This document shows, one piece after another, positions 1 to 6,201 of a stretch of DNA of 6,201 nucleotides. The DNA is from Bacteroidota bacterium. Lineage in GTDB: Bacteria; Bacteroidota; Bacteroidia; Bacteroidales; UBA1556. Each line of letters begins with the position of its first letter. Position 1 is the stretch's first letter. Where the stretch lies: contig QMPB01000297.1 of NCBI GenBank assembly GCA_003648395.1, positions 1 to 6,201 of the forward strand. Reading direction: 5' to 3'. Both the position numbers and the translations under genes were made by a program. The notes beneath the pieces are model-generated. The model ran no database searches. It saw only the letters and a list, made by a program, of their open reading frames with translations, and was not told where the DNA came from.

Positions 1-406
1 AGAGAGTTATTTACCAATGAAAATAACTGCTCATGCAGGTTATATGATTCCATTAAATGGGGGTAAAAGATTTAAGCCCGGAGATCCAACAATTTCACCT
101 AACTTTGTATATATGAATCAAGGGCCATTTCATCAATATAATTGGGGTGCTTATTTTAAGAAATCTCCATTTATTTTTGGATTATGGTATCGTCACTTTA
201 TTGCTAAAGATGGTTGGGGTAGTGATGCTGTAATTTTGCAGGCAGGTTTTGAGTATGATAAATTTAAATTTGGATATAGTTACGATATAACAATTTCAGA
301 ATTGGCAGCTCCTTCAGGGGGTGCTCATGAAGTTTCTTTCGCATTGGATTTTAATTGTCCAATAAAAAAGAAACGTATTCATGAAATAAATTGCCCTTCT
401 TTCTAG
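1..406 (+). CDS. PorP/SprF-family type IX secretion membrane protein, 3' part (5' end outside window)
   Basis: This is the C-terminal 134 or so residues of an outer-membrane beta-barrel of the PorP/SprF family, which works with the type IX secretion and gliding machinery. The frame is open to the left edge (first whole codon at position 2, reading ESYLPMKITAHAGY), so the ATG at 17 is an internal methionine and the gene begins upstream of the window. Family signs are the LPxKxTAHAGYxIPL strand, alternating aromatic beta-strands (FIFGLWYRHF; VILQAGFEYDKFKFGYSYDI), and the near-terminal GGAHEVSFALDFNCP motif, where SGG(A/S)HE is typical of the family. A short basic tail follows. gldJ starts 32 bases after the stop with no terminator or promoter between them, so the two are probably co-transcribed. 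Which PorP/SprF paralogue this is cannot be told from the fragment, so no symbol is given. Confidence 0.85.
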   Translation, partial: ESYLPMKITAHAGYMIPLNGGKRFKPGDPTISPNFVYMNQGPFHQYNWGAYFKKSPFIFGLWYRHFIAKDGWGSDAVILQAGFEYDKFKFGYSYDITISELAAPSGGAHEVSFALDFNCPIKKKRIHEINCPSF

Positions 407-438
407 TTATTAATGAGTAGAAATTAATAAAAACGATT

Positions 439-2214
439 ATGATAAAGCAAAAGAGTATTTCATTTTTTGGTGTATTAGCAGTAGTGCTAATGATGATTTC
501 GTGTACTTCACATGATCAATCTCCTACCACTGGTTGGAATTATAATGATCCAGAGAACGGTGGTTTTGAAGTTATCCCTTATGAGGAGCAGGAAACTGGT
601 CCTGGATTAGTATTAATAGAGGGTGGTACATTTGTAATGGGACGTACAGAACAAGATGTTCATTACGATTGGAGTAATCAACCTCATCGTACAACTGTTC
701 CTACATTTTATATGGATATGACAGAGGTTCGTAATATTGATTATATTGAGTATTTACATTGGTTAAAAAGAGTTTATGGAGATGAGAATCCTCGTATTAT
801 TCAGAAGGCTTTGCCTGATAGTTTAGTATGGAGAGATAAAACTGCTTATAATGAGCCATATGTAGATTACTACCTTCGTCATCCTGCATATAGAGATTAT
901 CCTGTAGTGGGAGTTAATTGGCTACAAGCTCGTGATTATTGTTCATGGCGTAGTGATAGAGTTAATGAGTTTATCTTAGTTTCGATAGGTATTCTTAATT
1001 ATCAAGAAAGCCCTACTTCCGACAATCACTTTAATACTGATGCTTATTTAGTATCTTCTATTAATGGAATTGGTGAGGAAAGTGATAAGCAATTAATAGA
1101 TATTTCGCCTAATGGTGGAGGTTTGCGTAGAGCTCGTATGGAAGATGGTATTTTGCTTCCTAAGTATCGCCTACCAACTGAGGCTGAGTGGGAATATGCT
1201 GCTCTAGGCTTAATAGGTAATACAATGTACGAAAGAGTTGTAGAGCGTCGTCTTTACCCTTGGAATGGACATATTACTCGTACTGATGATCCTGATAATT
1301 ATGGTGATATGGTTGCTAACTTTCGTCGTGGAAGAGGCGATTATATGGGTGTTGCAGGTCACTTAAATGACGCTGCGGATATTACAGCTCCAGTTTATGC
1401 ATATTGGCCTAATGATTATGGTCTTTATAATATGGCTGGTAATGTTGCTGAGTGGGTAATGGATGTTTATCGTCCTCTAAGTTTTGAAGATATGGAATCT
1501 CATAACTCATTCCGTGGTAACGTATATAAAACTTATGTAAGAGATAATACTGGTGCTATTGCTGATAAACTTTATAATACAATTTATGATTATGAAGGAA
1601 TAAGAACTTGGTTGAATAGCGATAATGGTTTTTATGCCAACTTAAGTAATGGTTTAGATGATGATGAAGTAAAACTTCAAGAAGATCTTAATAATACTTT
1701 GGATGAGGTTATAGAATTACAAAATGAGCGTAGATATGAAGATGCTGCAATTGCTTTTGATGATATGCTTCAAGATAAAATTTATGGTAATCCTTCAAGT
1801 ACAGTTTATATTGCTGCAGAGATTGCAAAAGGTATTTCTGATTTTATTATTGCTAAGCCAGGCGAATTACGCCAGCGTGAGGTAACTATTGAGGAAAACT
1901 TAAACCGTAGAAATTATCGTAAATCTAATAATATTAACTATTTGGATGGAGATTATGCTTCTAACTATAGTCAGGATACTGATTGGAGAAACTGGCAAGA
2001 CAAAAATATAAGCGGTACATCTAAGATGTATGATTATGGTAAAACTTCTATGATTAATGATAAAGCAAGAGTATATAAAGGTGGTTCTTGGAAAGATGGA
2101 GCTTATTGGTTAAGTCCAGGAACAAGACGATTCCTTGATGAAAGACAAGCTAAATCATTTATTGGTTTTCGTTGTGCTATGACTCGTGTTGGAAGTCCCG
2201 TGGGTAACTATTAG
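439..2214 (+). CDS. gldJ: GldJ, gliding motility / type IX secretion lipoprotein (SUMF1-like fold)
   Basis: This 591-residue lipoprotein is an essential part of the gliding and type IX secretion apparatus in flavobacteria, where GldJ is related to GldK/PorK. The signal peptide ends in lipobox M-I-S-C with C22 as the lipidated residue. An SUMF1/FGE-like domain spans about residues 56-582: GLVLIEGGTFVMGR (56-69), PVVGVNWLQARDYCSWR (155-171), YRLPTEAEWEYAA (243-255), GLYNMAGNVAEWVMD (328-342), GGSW (548-551) and GFRCAM (576-581). GldJ-like stretches include TGWNYNDPENGGFE, ALPDSLVWRD, ARMEDGILLPKYR and FRRGRGDYMGVAG. About 205 residues separate the GNVAEW and GGSW motifs, including a helix-rich acidic segment (about 405-475). 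The segment before GFRC lacks the cysteine pair used by true formylglycine-generating enzymes, so a structural role is inferred. It follows the PorP-type gene and ends before a strong terminator. The ATG at 439 gives a complete signal peptide; the leader is A-rich without a Shine-Dalgarno site. Confidence 0.92.
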   Translation: MIKQKSISFFGVLAVVLMMISCTSHDQSPTTGWNYNDPENGGFEVIPYEEQETGPGLVLIEGGTFVMGRTEQDVHYDWSNQPHRTTVPTFYMDMTEVRNIDYIEYLHWLKRVYGDENPRIIQKALPDSLVWRDKTAYNEPYVDYYLRHPAYRDYPVVGVNWLQARDYCSWRSDRVNEFILVSIGILNYQESPTSDNHFNTDAYLVSSINGIGEESDKQLIDISPNGGGLRRARMEDGILLPKYRLPTEAEWEYAALGLIGNTMYERVVERRLYPWNGHITRTDDPDNYGDMVANFRRGRGDYMGVAGHLNDAADITAPVYAYWPNDYGLYNMAGNVAEWVMDVYRPLSFEDMESHNSFRGNVYKTYVRDNTGAIADKLYNTIYDYEGIRTWLNSDNGFYANLSNGLDDDEVKLQEDLNNTLDEVIELQNERRYEDAAIAFDDMLQDKIYGNPSSTVYIAAEIAKGISDFIIAKPGELRQREVTIEENLNRRNYRKSNNINYLDGDYASNYSQDTDWRNWQDKNISGTSKMYDYGKTSMINDKARVYKGGSWKDGAYWLSPGTRRFLDERQAKSFIGFRCAMTRVGSPVGNY

Positions 2215-2238
2215 GATACTATATTCTCAAATGATATT

Positions 2239-2269
2239 AAAAAACCAACTATTTAGTTGGTTTTTTTTT
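2239..2269 (+). terminator. Intrinsic terminator after gldJ
   Basis: A 6-bp core stem CCAACT / AGTTGG (2245-2250 with 2255-2260) has a 4-base loop ATTT. Six A:T pairs extend it (A 2239-2244 with T 2261-2266), and the T run continues to 2269. It lies 24 bases after the gldJ stop and separates the PorP-gldJ unit from the receptor operon. The A-tract/T-tract symmetry could also stop transcription from the other strand, but no opposing gene is present here. Confidence 0.88.
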
Positions 2270-2288
2270 GATATATAAGCAAGTTTTA

Positions 2289-2321
2289 TTGTTAAAATGT
2301 GTCAACTATTGTATAAATTTG
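2289..2321 (+). promoter_or_regulatory. Candidate Bacteroidota-type promoter for the copper receptor operon
   Basis: TAAATTTG at 2314-2321 fits the Bacteroidota -7 consensus TAnnTTTG exactly. A TTG at 2289-2291 sits 22 bases upstream, as expected for the -33 element. The start of transcription would fall near 2325, giving an untranslated leader of about 30 bases that is A-rich just before the ATG (AACAAAACGAAAA). It is placed between the gldJ terminator and the receptor gene. The assignment rests on consensus match and position only. Confidence 0.6.
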
Positions 2322-2331
2322 TTGTCACATT
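2296..2331. promoter_or_regulatory. Imperfect inverted repeat around the -7 box (possible operator)
   Basis: The arms are AATGTGTCAAC (2296-2306) and GTTGTCACATT (2321-2331). They pair at 10 of 11 positions (T:T mismatch at 2302/2325) with a 14-base spacer. The spacer holds most of the predicted -7 box and the right arm covers its last base and the predicted transcription start. Because the left arm would lie upstream of the start site, the repeat is better explained as a protein-binding site in DNA than as an RNA hairpin. The binding protein is unknown; the TGTG...CACA edges only loosely recall Crp/Fnr-type sites. Confidence 0.4.
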
Positions 2332-2354
2332 AAAATAACTAAACAAAACGAAAA

Positions 2355-4712
2355 ATGAATAAGACTATTATTTTATTATTTTTACTATTTCCTATTTTTA
2401 GCTTTGCACAGAATAAATCTATAATTAAAGGTAAGGTGGTTGATTTTAGTAGCTCGGCATTAATTGAAAATGCCTCTATTAAAATATCTGCTAACAATGG
2501 TACTATCTCTGATTCTAAGGGAGAATTCCAAATTACTAATATCGATGCTGGAGACTATACTATAATTGTTAAGTATATTGGCTACGAAACTTATACTAAA
2601 TTAATAAGTATAACAGAAGGCCAAACTCTAAATATAGATATTGCATTACATATTAATATTAAGGAGTTGCTAGCGGTTGACATTAAGGACTCAAAAATTG
2701 AGACTTATTCATATTCAGTAATAACACTGAAGGAAGCCGAACTAGAGCAAAAGCCCATAAGAGATATTGCAGATTTTTTGCGTGAGGTTCCAAATATTAG
2801 TGCGGTGCGTAAAGGTGGGGCAAATCTTGACCCAGTAATTAGAGGGTTTAAATTTTCTCAATTGAATATACAATTAGATGATGGGCAGAAAATAGAAGGT
2901 GGCTGTCCAAATAGAATGGACCCTACAACGGCACATATAGAGGCAAGCGATATAGAAGCAATAGAGGTTTATAAAGGTCCATTTGCTCTTCGTTATGGTC
3001 CTAATATGGGTGGAGTTGTTAATTTACTTACATCTTCACCACGCCCTTTCGATGAGTTTCAAATTCACGTTAAGGCTAATTTTGGTTACGAAAGCAATTG
3101 GAATGGTACCCGTGAGCATATGACTATCTATGGTGGAGGAAAGAGAGTTTTCTTCTCTCTGTCAGGTAATAATGCTAATTATGGTGATTATACTGATGGT
3201 GCTGGAAATAAGATACGCTCATCATTTAATAAATATGGATATACTGCTAAGCTGGGAATTATTCCTGCTAAAGATCATAAAATTATAATATCATATTCTG
3301 ATTTGGCAGCAAAAGATATTAGTTTTCCAACTTTGCCAATGGATGAAAGACTAGATGCTACCAAATTATATTCTTTAGATTATTCAGTAAAAGATATCTC
3401 TGATTTTATAGAAACCATAGATTTTAAAGCTTATTATTCTAATGTGATACATGAGATGGATAATAAAGAGAGAGGATTTTCTGATACTATAATTGCAGTT
3501 TCAATAATTGATGCAAAGCGATATGGTTATAGAGGCGAAGTTGGTTTGAATATAAGTGATAATTCTCACTTATTTGTTGGTACAGATATGTTTAGGATTG
3601 ATAAAGATGGCGATAGAATAAAAACAATGATTGGCCAGTTCCCAATGATGAATAAAGTACCTGTTAAGTATGAAAAACTATGGAATAATGCATCAATAAG
3701 TAATTATGGTGTATTTGCTCAATACCGATATAATTATGATTTATGGGAGGCTGTAATTGCATCACGAATAGATTTTAATAGTGCATTCTCTGATTCTATA
3801 TCACTTATTAATGGTAAGAAAGTAGATATAATAGGAACACCTGCAGATAGTACACATTCAAGCCTTGTGAATTTTAGCGCAAGTTTTGGTCTATCACGCA
3901 AAATTGGTGATAATATGTCAGTAGGAGTTTCAATAGGTAGAGGTGTTAGAAGTCCTGATATGATTGAGCGCTTTATTATTACTCTACCAGTAGGTATCGA
4001 TAATTATGAATATATAGGTAACCCACTTCTAAAAGCAGAGGCTAATAACGAAATAGATTTTGTTTTTAATTATAATAATCAAAAAATTGGTGGTTTTGAA
4101 ATAAGTACTTTTTTCTCTTATGTGCAGAATTTTATTGGCGGAAGATATATACCACCATCAGTACAAAAGCCACTTACACAAGGTGTATTAGGGGTTAAGA
4201 AATTTGAGAATTTAGGAAATGCTTCTTTATATGGTTTTGAGCTGGCTTATGCTACTCCACAAAGATATAAGTTTAGAGCTTCTGTTACTGCTGCTTATAC
4301 TAGCGGTACAATGGACGAAACTGAAGGTTTGGTTTACGATGCTAATGGCAAACTAACAGATACATATGTTATTGAAAATGACCCTGTAGGAGAAATTCCT
4401 CCTTTAAACCTAAATGTTAACCTATCATATAATTGTTTGCAAGGGACTTTAATTCCTATGATTAACTTTAGATACTCTGCAGCTCAAAATAGAATTTCAG
4501 AATCAATGGAAGAAATAACTTCTACTGATTTCACACTAATTAATGCTAGTTTAAAATATAGATATAGTCAAAACCTTAGTTTTGTGGTTGGTGTAAATAA
4601 TATACTTGATAAAGCATATTACGAACACTTAAACCGTAGAATTCGTGGTACTGATACTCGTATTTATGAGCCTGGTAGATCGTTATTTATGAATCTAATT
4701 CTAAACTTTTAA
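2355..4712 (+). CDS. TonB-dependent copper receptor, OprC/NosA type, with N-terminal carboxypeptidase-regulatory-like domain
   Basis: This 785-residue outer-membrane transporter is predicted to take up copper using TonB energy. Order: signal peptide 1-18 (cut after SFA, before Q19); a carboxypeptidase-regulatory-like beta domain (about 23-99, IIKGKVVD ... ISDSKGEFQITNIDAGDYTI ... YIGYETY), a usual Bacteroidota addition; plug domain (about 115-228) with DFLREVPNISAVRKGG, VIRGF, IEAIEVYKGPFALRYGPNMGGVVNLLT; then the barrel to the terminal aromatic F785 (LFMNLILNF). Substrate evidence: GGCPNRMDPTTAHIE in the plug contains CxxxM (C184, M188), and VIHEMDN in the barrel contains HxM (H366, M368). 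These are the two half-sites that bind copper in Pseudomonas OprC, and the surrounding MDP(P/T)T, LPMDERLDAT and HxMDN contexts resemble that family. No clear TonB box was picked out. The stop is 4 bases before a lipoprotein gene. Copper specificity is inferred from motifs; another metal is less likely but possible. Confidence 0.85.
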   Translation: MNKTIILLFLLFPIFSFAQNKSIIKGKVVDFSSSALIENASIKISANNGTISDSKGEFQITNIDAGDYTIIVKYIGYETYTKLISITEGQTLNIDIALHINIKELLAVDIKDSKIETYSYSVITLKEAELEQKPIRDIADFLREVPNISAVRKGGANLDPVIRGFKFSQLNIQLDDGQKIEGGCPNRMDPTTAHIEASDIEAIEVYKGPFALRYGPNMGGVVNLLTSSPRPFDEFQIHVKANFGYESNWNGTREHMTIYGGGKRVFFSLSGNNANYGDYTDGAGNKIRSSFNKYGYTAKLGIIPAKDHKIIISYSDLAAKDISFPTLPMDERLDATKLYSLDYSVKDISDFIETIDFKAYYSNVIHEMDNKERGFSDTIIAVSIIDAKRYGYRGEVGLNISDNSHLFVGTDMFRIDKDGDRIKTMIGQFPMMNKVPVKYEKLWNNASISNYGVFAQYRYNYDLWEAVIASRIDFNSAFSDSISLINGKKVDIIGTPADSTHSSLVNFSASFGLSRKIGDNMSVGVSIGRGVRSPDMIERFIITLPVGIDNYEYIGNPLLKAEANNEIDFVFNYNNQKIGGFEISTFFSYVQNFIGGRYIPPSVQKPLTQGVLGVKKFENLGNASLYGFELAYATPQRYKFRASVTAAYTSGTMDETEGLVYDANGKLTDTYVIENDPVGEIPPLNLNVNLSYNCLQGTLIPMINFRYSAAQNRISESMEEITSTDFTLINASLKYRYSQNLSFVVGVNNILDKAYYEHLNRRIRGTDTRIYEPGRSLFMNLILNF

Positions 4713-4716
4713 TCTG

Positions 4717-5097
4717 ATGAAAAATATAATTATAATATTGATACTAGTATTAGGAATAGTATCGTGCACAAAGCAAGTAGAAACAAAGCAAGTTAAATAT
4801 ATGGTTACGGGCCTTTCAGATCCTTACCAAGTGGTAATGATTGATGCTGAGGGAGCTAGTGCTACTCAATCGGTAAGCCCTGGTGCTTTTGATTATGAGT
4901 GGAACAAGAAGTATGAAATAGAGAACGGAGAGCCTGTGTATTTATATATCAAATTTAAAGAGGATATAAAAGATAGCCCTAAGTTTAATGTTGGTATTAT
5001 TATAGATGGTAAGTATAATTACCAACGTAAAGGCTGGGATAAAAATACTGGCGATTCTATATATGAAGTTAAGATATCTGGTGTAGTTCCTTATTAG
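4717..5097 (+). CDS. Small lipoprotein of unknown function coupled to the copper receptor
   Basis: This is a complete 126-residue protein with a hydrophobic signal (MKN then an I/L/V-rich core) and lipobox I-V-S-C; C17 is the predicted lipidated residue. The mature part is about 110 residues and looks all-beta: VKYMVTGLSDPYQVVMIDAEG (split here by a turn at about 32-36), a middle YEWNKKYEI turn, PVYLYIKFKE, FNVGIIIDGK and a final YEVKISGV strand. The order VKYxVTG ... A-x-G ... YxW ... VYLYI recalls the small beta-sandwich of MmpS-like lipoproteins seen in Bacteroidota; this is a tentative resemblance only. The mature protein has no histidine and no cysteine other than C17, and only two methionines after it (M29, M41), so a classical copper chaperone site is not visible. 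It starts 4 bases after the receptor stop and is followed by a terminator, so it is surely co-transcribed and may act with the receptor at the membrane. Function is unknown. Confidence 0.85.
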   Translation: MKNIIIILILVLGIVSCTKQVETKQVKYMVTGLSDPYQVVMIDAEGASATQSVSPGAFDYEWNKKYEIENGEPVYLYIKFKEDIKDSPKFNVGIIIDGKYNYQRKGWDKNTGDSIYEVKISGVVPY

Positions 5098-5115
5098 AAT
5101 ATTTTGAATAAAATT

Positions 5116-5149
5116 AAAGGGCTAATGGGATTTCTATTAGCCCTTTTTT
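5116..5149 (+). terminator. Intrinsic terminator after the receptor-lipoprotein operon
   Basis: A perfect 11-bp stem AAAGGGCTAAT (5116-5126) / ATTAGCCCTTT (5136-5146) closes a 9-base loop, with a run of six T ending at 5149. It lies 18 bases after the lipoprotein stop. It also lies inside the in-frame upstream extension of the next reading frame, which argues against that extension being translated. Confidence 0.92.
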
Positions 5150-5151
5150 AT

Positions 5152-5159
5152 TACCTTTG
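5152..5159 (+). promoter_or_regulatory. Bacteroidota -7 promoter box for the nitronate monooxygenase-like gene
   Basis: TACCTTTG matches TAnnTTTG exactly and begins 2 bases after the T run of the upstream terminator. Transcription would begin near 5163, about 31 bases before the ATG at 5194. The expected -33 region falls in the terminator loop and stem (about 5125-5133), where no clean TTG is present, so the -33 element is weak or degenerate. Confidence 0.6.
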
Positions 5160-5193
5160 TGAAAATGAGATTAGAAACTTTTTTTTCAGAACT

Positions 5194-6135
5194 ATGAGCA
5201 AAACTAAATTAACAGAATTATTAGAAATAGAGCATCCAATTATTATGGCGCCAATGTTTTTGGTATCAGATACTGGGATGATAATAGAAGCTTTAAAGAG
5301 TGGAATTACTGCGGCATTTCCTGCTTTGAATTACCGTACTGATGAAGAGTTTAGGTCGGCTATTGATGAAATTAGAAATGCCACAGATAAACCTTTTGGG
5401 GTAAATTTAATAGTAAATAAGTCGAATCCTAAATATCCTCAGCAGCTAATTACTTGTGTGGATAAGAAAGTGGATTTTATTATCACATCTTTAGGTAGCC
5501 CTCGCGAAGTTATTGAGAAATCAAAGCCCGTAGGTATAAAGGTGTTTTGCGATGTTACCAATGTGCAGTATGCAAAAAAGGTTGTGGACTTAGGTGCTGA
5601 TGCTATTATTGGAGTTGGAGCAGAGGCTGGTGGCCATGCTGGTAATATTAAGATAAAGGATTTAATAAGTCAACTAAAGGTAGAATTTGATATCCCCATA
5701 ATATCTGCTGGCGGAGTAGCAACTAAATCTCAGATTGATGAAATGATTGAAGCTGGTGCTGATGGAGTAAGTGTTGGTACTGTTTTTATTGCAGCTCAGG
5801 AATGTGGTGTTTCTGATGAATATAAGCAAGCTCTTGTTGATTATGGCGCCAAAGATGTTGTACGAACTTCAAATCTTTCGGGTTCGCCACTTACAGTTAT
5901 TAATACTCCTTATGTACAAGAGATAGGCACCGAGCCGAGTTTTCTTATGCGTATGATGATTAAGCATAAAAAACTTAGAAAAATTCTGAAAATGGTGATT
6001 GCTGTACAAGGAATGAATAAGATAAAAAAATCGGCTTTTAGCGCTTCTTATAAAACATATTTTGTGGCAGGACCATCAATTGAGCATATTAATAAAGTTA
6101 GACCTTTGAAAGAGATTGTAGAAGATTTGGTGTAG
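5194..6135 (+). CDS. Nitronate monooxygenase / 2-nitropropane dioxygenase-family FMN flavoprotein
   Basis: This 313-residue soluble TIM-barrel flavoprotein belongs to the family that oxidises nitronates using FMN and oxygen and that also includes the enoyl-ACP reductase FabK. Visible motifs are HPIIMAPM (14-21) at the first strand, FGVNLIV (68-74), the family signature GAEAGGHAG (142-150) with H148 at the usual catalytic histidine position, and phosphate-binding strands IISAGGVAT (169-177) and GADGVSVGTVFIAAQE (188-203). A basic stretch (about 253-280) precedes the conserved-looking YFVAGPSIE end. The length is normal for the family. The start at 5194 (MSKTKLTELLEIEHP) is chosen because the frame's upstream part, from a TTG at 5104, runs through the terminator and the -7 box and encodes an unrelated hydrophobic stretch. 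It has its own promoter box and is separate from the copper operon. The true substrate cannot be told; FabK activity is an alternative but less favoured. Confidence 0.87.
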   Translation: MSKTKLTELLEIEHPIIMAPMFLVSDTGMIIEALKSGITAAFPALNYRTDEEFRSAIDEIRNATDKPFGVNLIVNKSNPKYPQQLITCVDKKVDFIITSLGSPREVIEKSKPVGIKVFCDVTNVQYAKKVVDLGADAIIGVGAEAGGHAGNIKIKDLISQLKVEFDIPIISAGGVATKSQIDEMIEAGADGVSVGTVFIAAQECGVSDEYKQALVDYGAKDVVRTSNLSGSPLTVINTPYVQEIGTEPSFLMRMMIKHKKLRKILKMVIAVQGMNKIKKSAFSASYKTYFVAGPSIEHINKVRPLKEIVEDLV

Positions 6136-6201
6136 TAAGCAATGCTTAATTAGTAATTACTAATGTTTAATTATCAATTCACTATTCCTAATTCTTCATT
6201 C
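6136..6201. other. AT-rich intergenic tail with a perfect 16-bp palindrome
   Basis: After the flavoprotein stop comes a small inverted repeat AAGCA-A-TGCTT (6137-6147), then the perfect palindrome ATTAGTAATTACTAAT (6149-6164), then low-complexity AATTC/CTAAT-like units up to the window edge. No T run follows either inverted repeat, so neither looks like a standard intrinsic terminator. The stretch may be the start of a longer AT-rich intergenic repeat cut by the window edge. Confidence 0.45.

Noticed and set aside
17..406. A complete 129-residue protein starting at the ATG at 17
   Set aside because: The frame is open upstream to the window edge and the codons before the ATG continue the PorP/SprF strand; there is no signal peptide. 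It is the tail of a longer gene.
439..2214. Formylglycine-generating sulfatase-activating enzyme
   Set aside because: The SUMF1 motifs are present, but the segment before GFRC (GGSWKDGAYWLSPGTRRF) lacks the catalytic cysteines, and the rest of the protein resembles GldJ specifically.
2355..4712. Siderophore or vitamin B12 receptor, or a SusC-type glycan importer
   Set aside because: The CxxxM and HxM sites with their family contexts point to copper. The length (785) is short for SusC, and the gene downstream is not a SusD-type protein.
4717..5097. Copper chaperone role for the small lipoprotein
   Set aside because: There is no histidine, no CxxC and no clustered methionine motif in the mature protein. 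Context alone does not support naming it so.
5104..5193. Flavoprotein starting at the TTG at 5104 with a 30-residue hydrophobic N-terminus
   Set aside because: This stretch contains a perfect-stem terminator and the -7 box. The protein family starts at about the ATG at 5194, and the hydrophobic residues come from the T-rich terminator sequence.
6137..6164. Terminator after the flavoprotein gene
   Set aside because: The two inverted repeats are AT-rich or short and neither is followed by a T run.

Overview
The window is AT-rich and reads as chromosomal DNA from a member of the Bacteroidota. The evidence is a GldJ/PorP-type pair from the type IX secretion and gliding apparatus, a TonB-dependent receptor with an N-terminal carboxypeptidase-regulatory-like domain, two lipoproteins with clear lipoboxes, A-rich leaders in place of Shine-Dalgarno sites, and two promoter-like sites matching the Bacteroidota -7 consensus TAnnTTTG. 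The genus cannot be named from the sequence. All five genes lie on the + strand.

Layout: (1) Positions 1-2269 hold the 3' part of a PorP/SprF-type outer-membrane protein gene, then gldJ, closed by a strong intrinsic terminator (2239-2269). (2) Positions 2289-5149 form a separate two-gene unit. It has a candidate promoter overlapped by an 11-bp imperfect dyad, a TonB-dependent receptor of the OprC/NosA copper type, a small lipoprotein starting 4 bases after the receptor stop, and a second perfect-stem terminator (5116-5149). (3) A -7 box starts 2 bases after that terminator and drives a nitronate monooxygenase-family flavoprotein. Its real start is the ATG at 5194, not the upstream TTG at 5104. 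(4) The last 66 bases are AT-rich intergenic DNA with a perfect 16-bp palindrome.

The unit most worth following up is the receptor-lipoprotein pair. The receptor keeps both halves of the copper site described for Pseudomonas OprC: CxxxM in the plug (C184, M188) and HxM in the barrel (H366, M368). It is therefore predicted to import copper across the outer membrane. The lipoprotein coupled to it has no assigned function and is the least explained gene here. The PorP-GldJ pair belongs to type IX secretion and gliding and has no evident functional link to the copper unit. No CRISPR array, tRNA, rRNA, insertion sequence or phage gene was seen.
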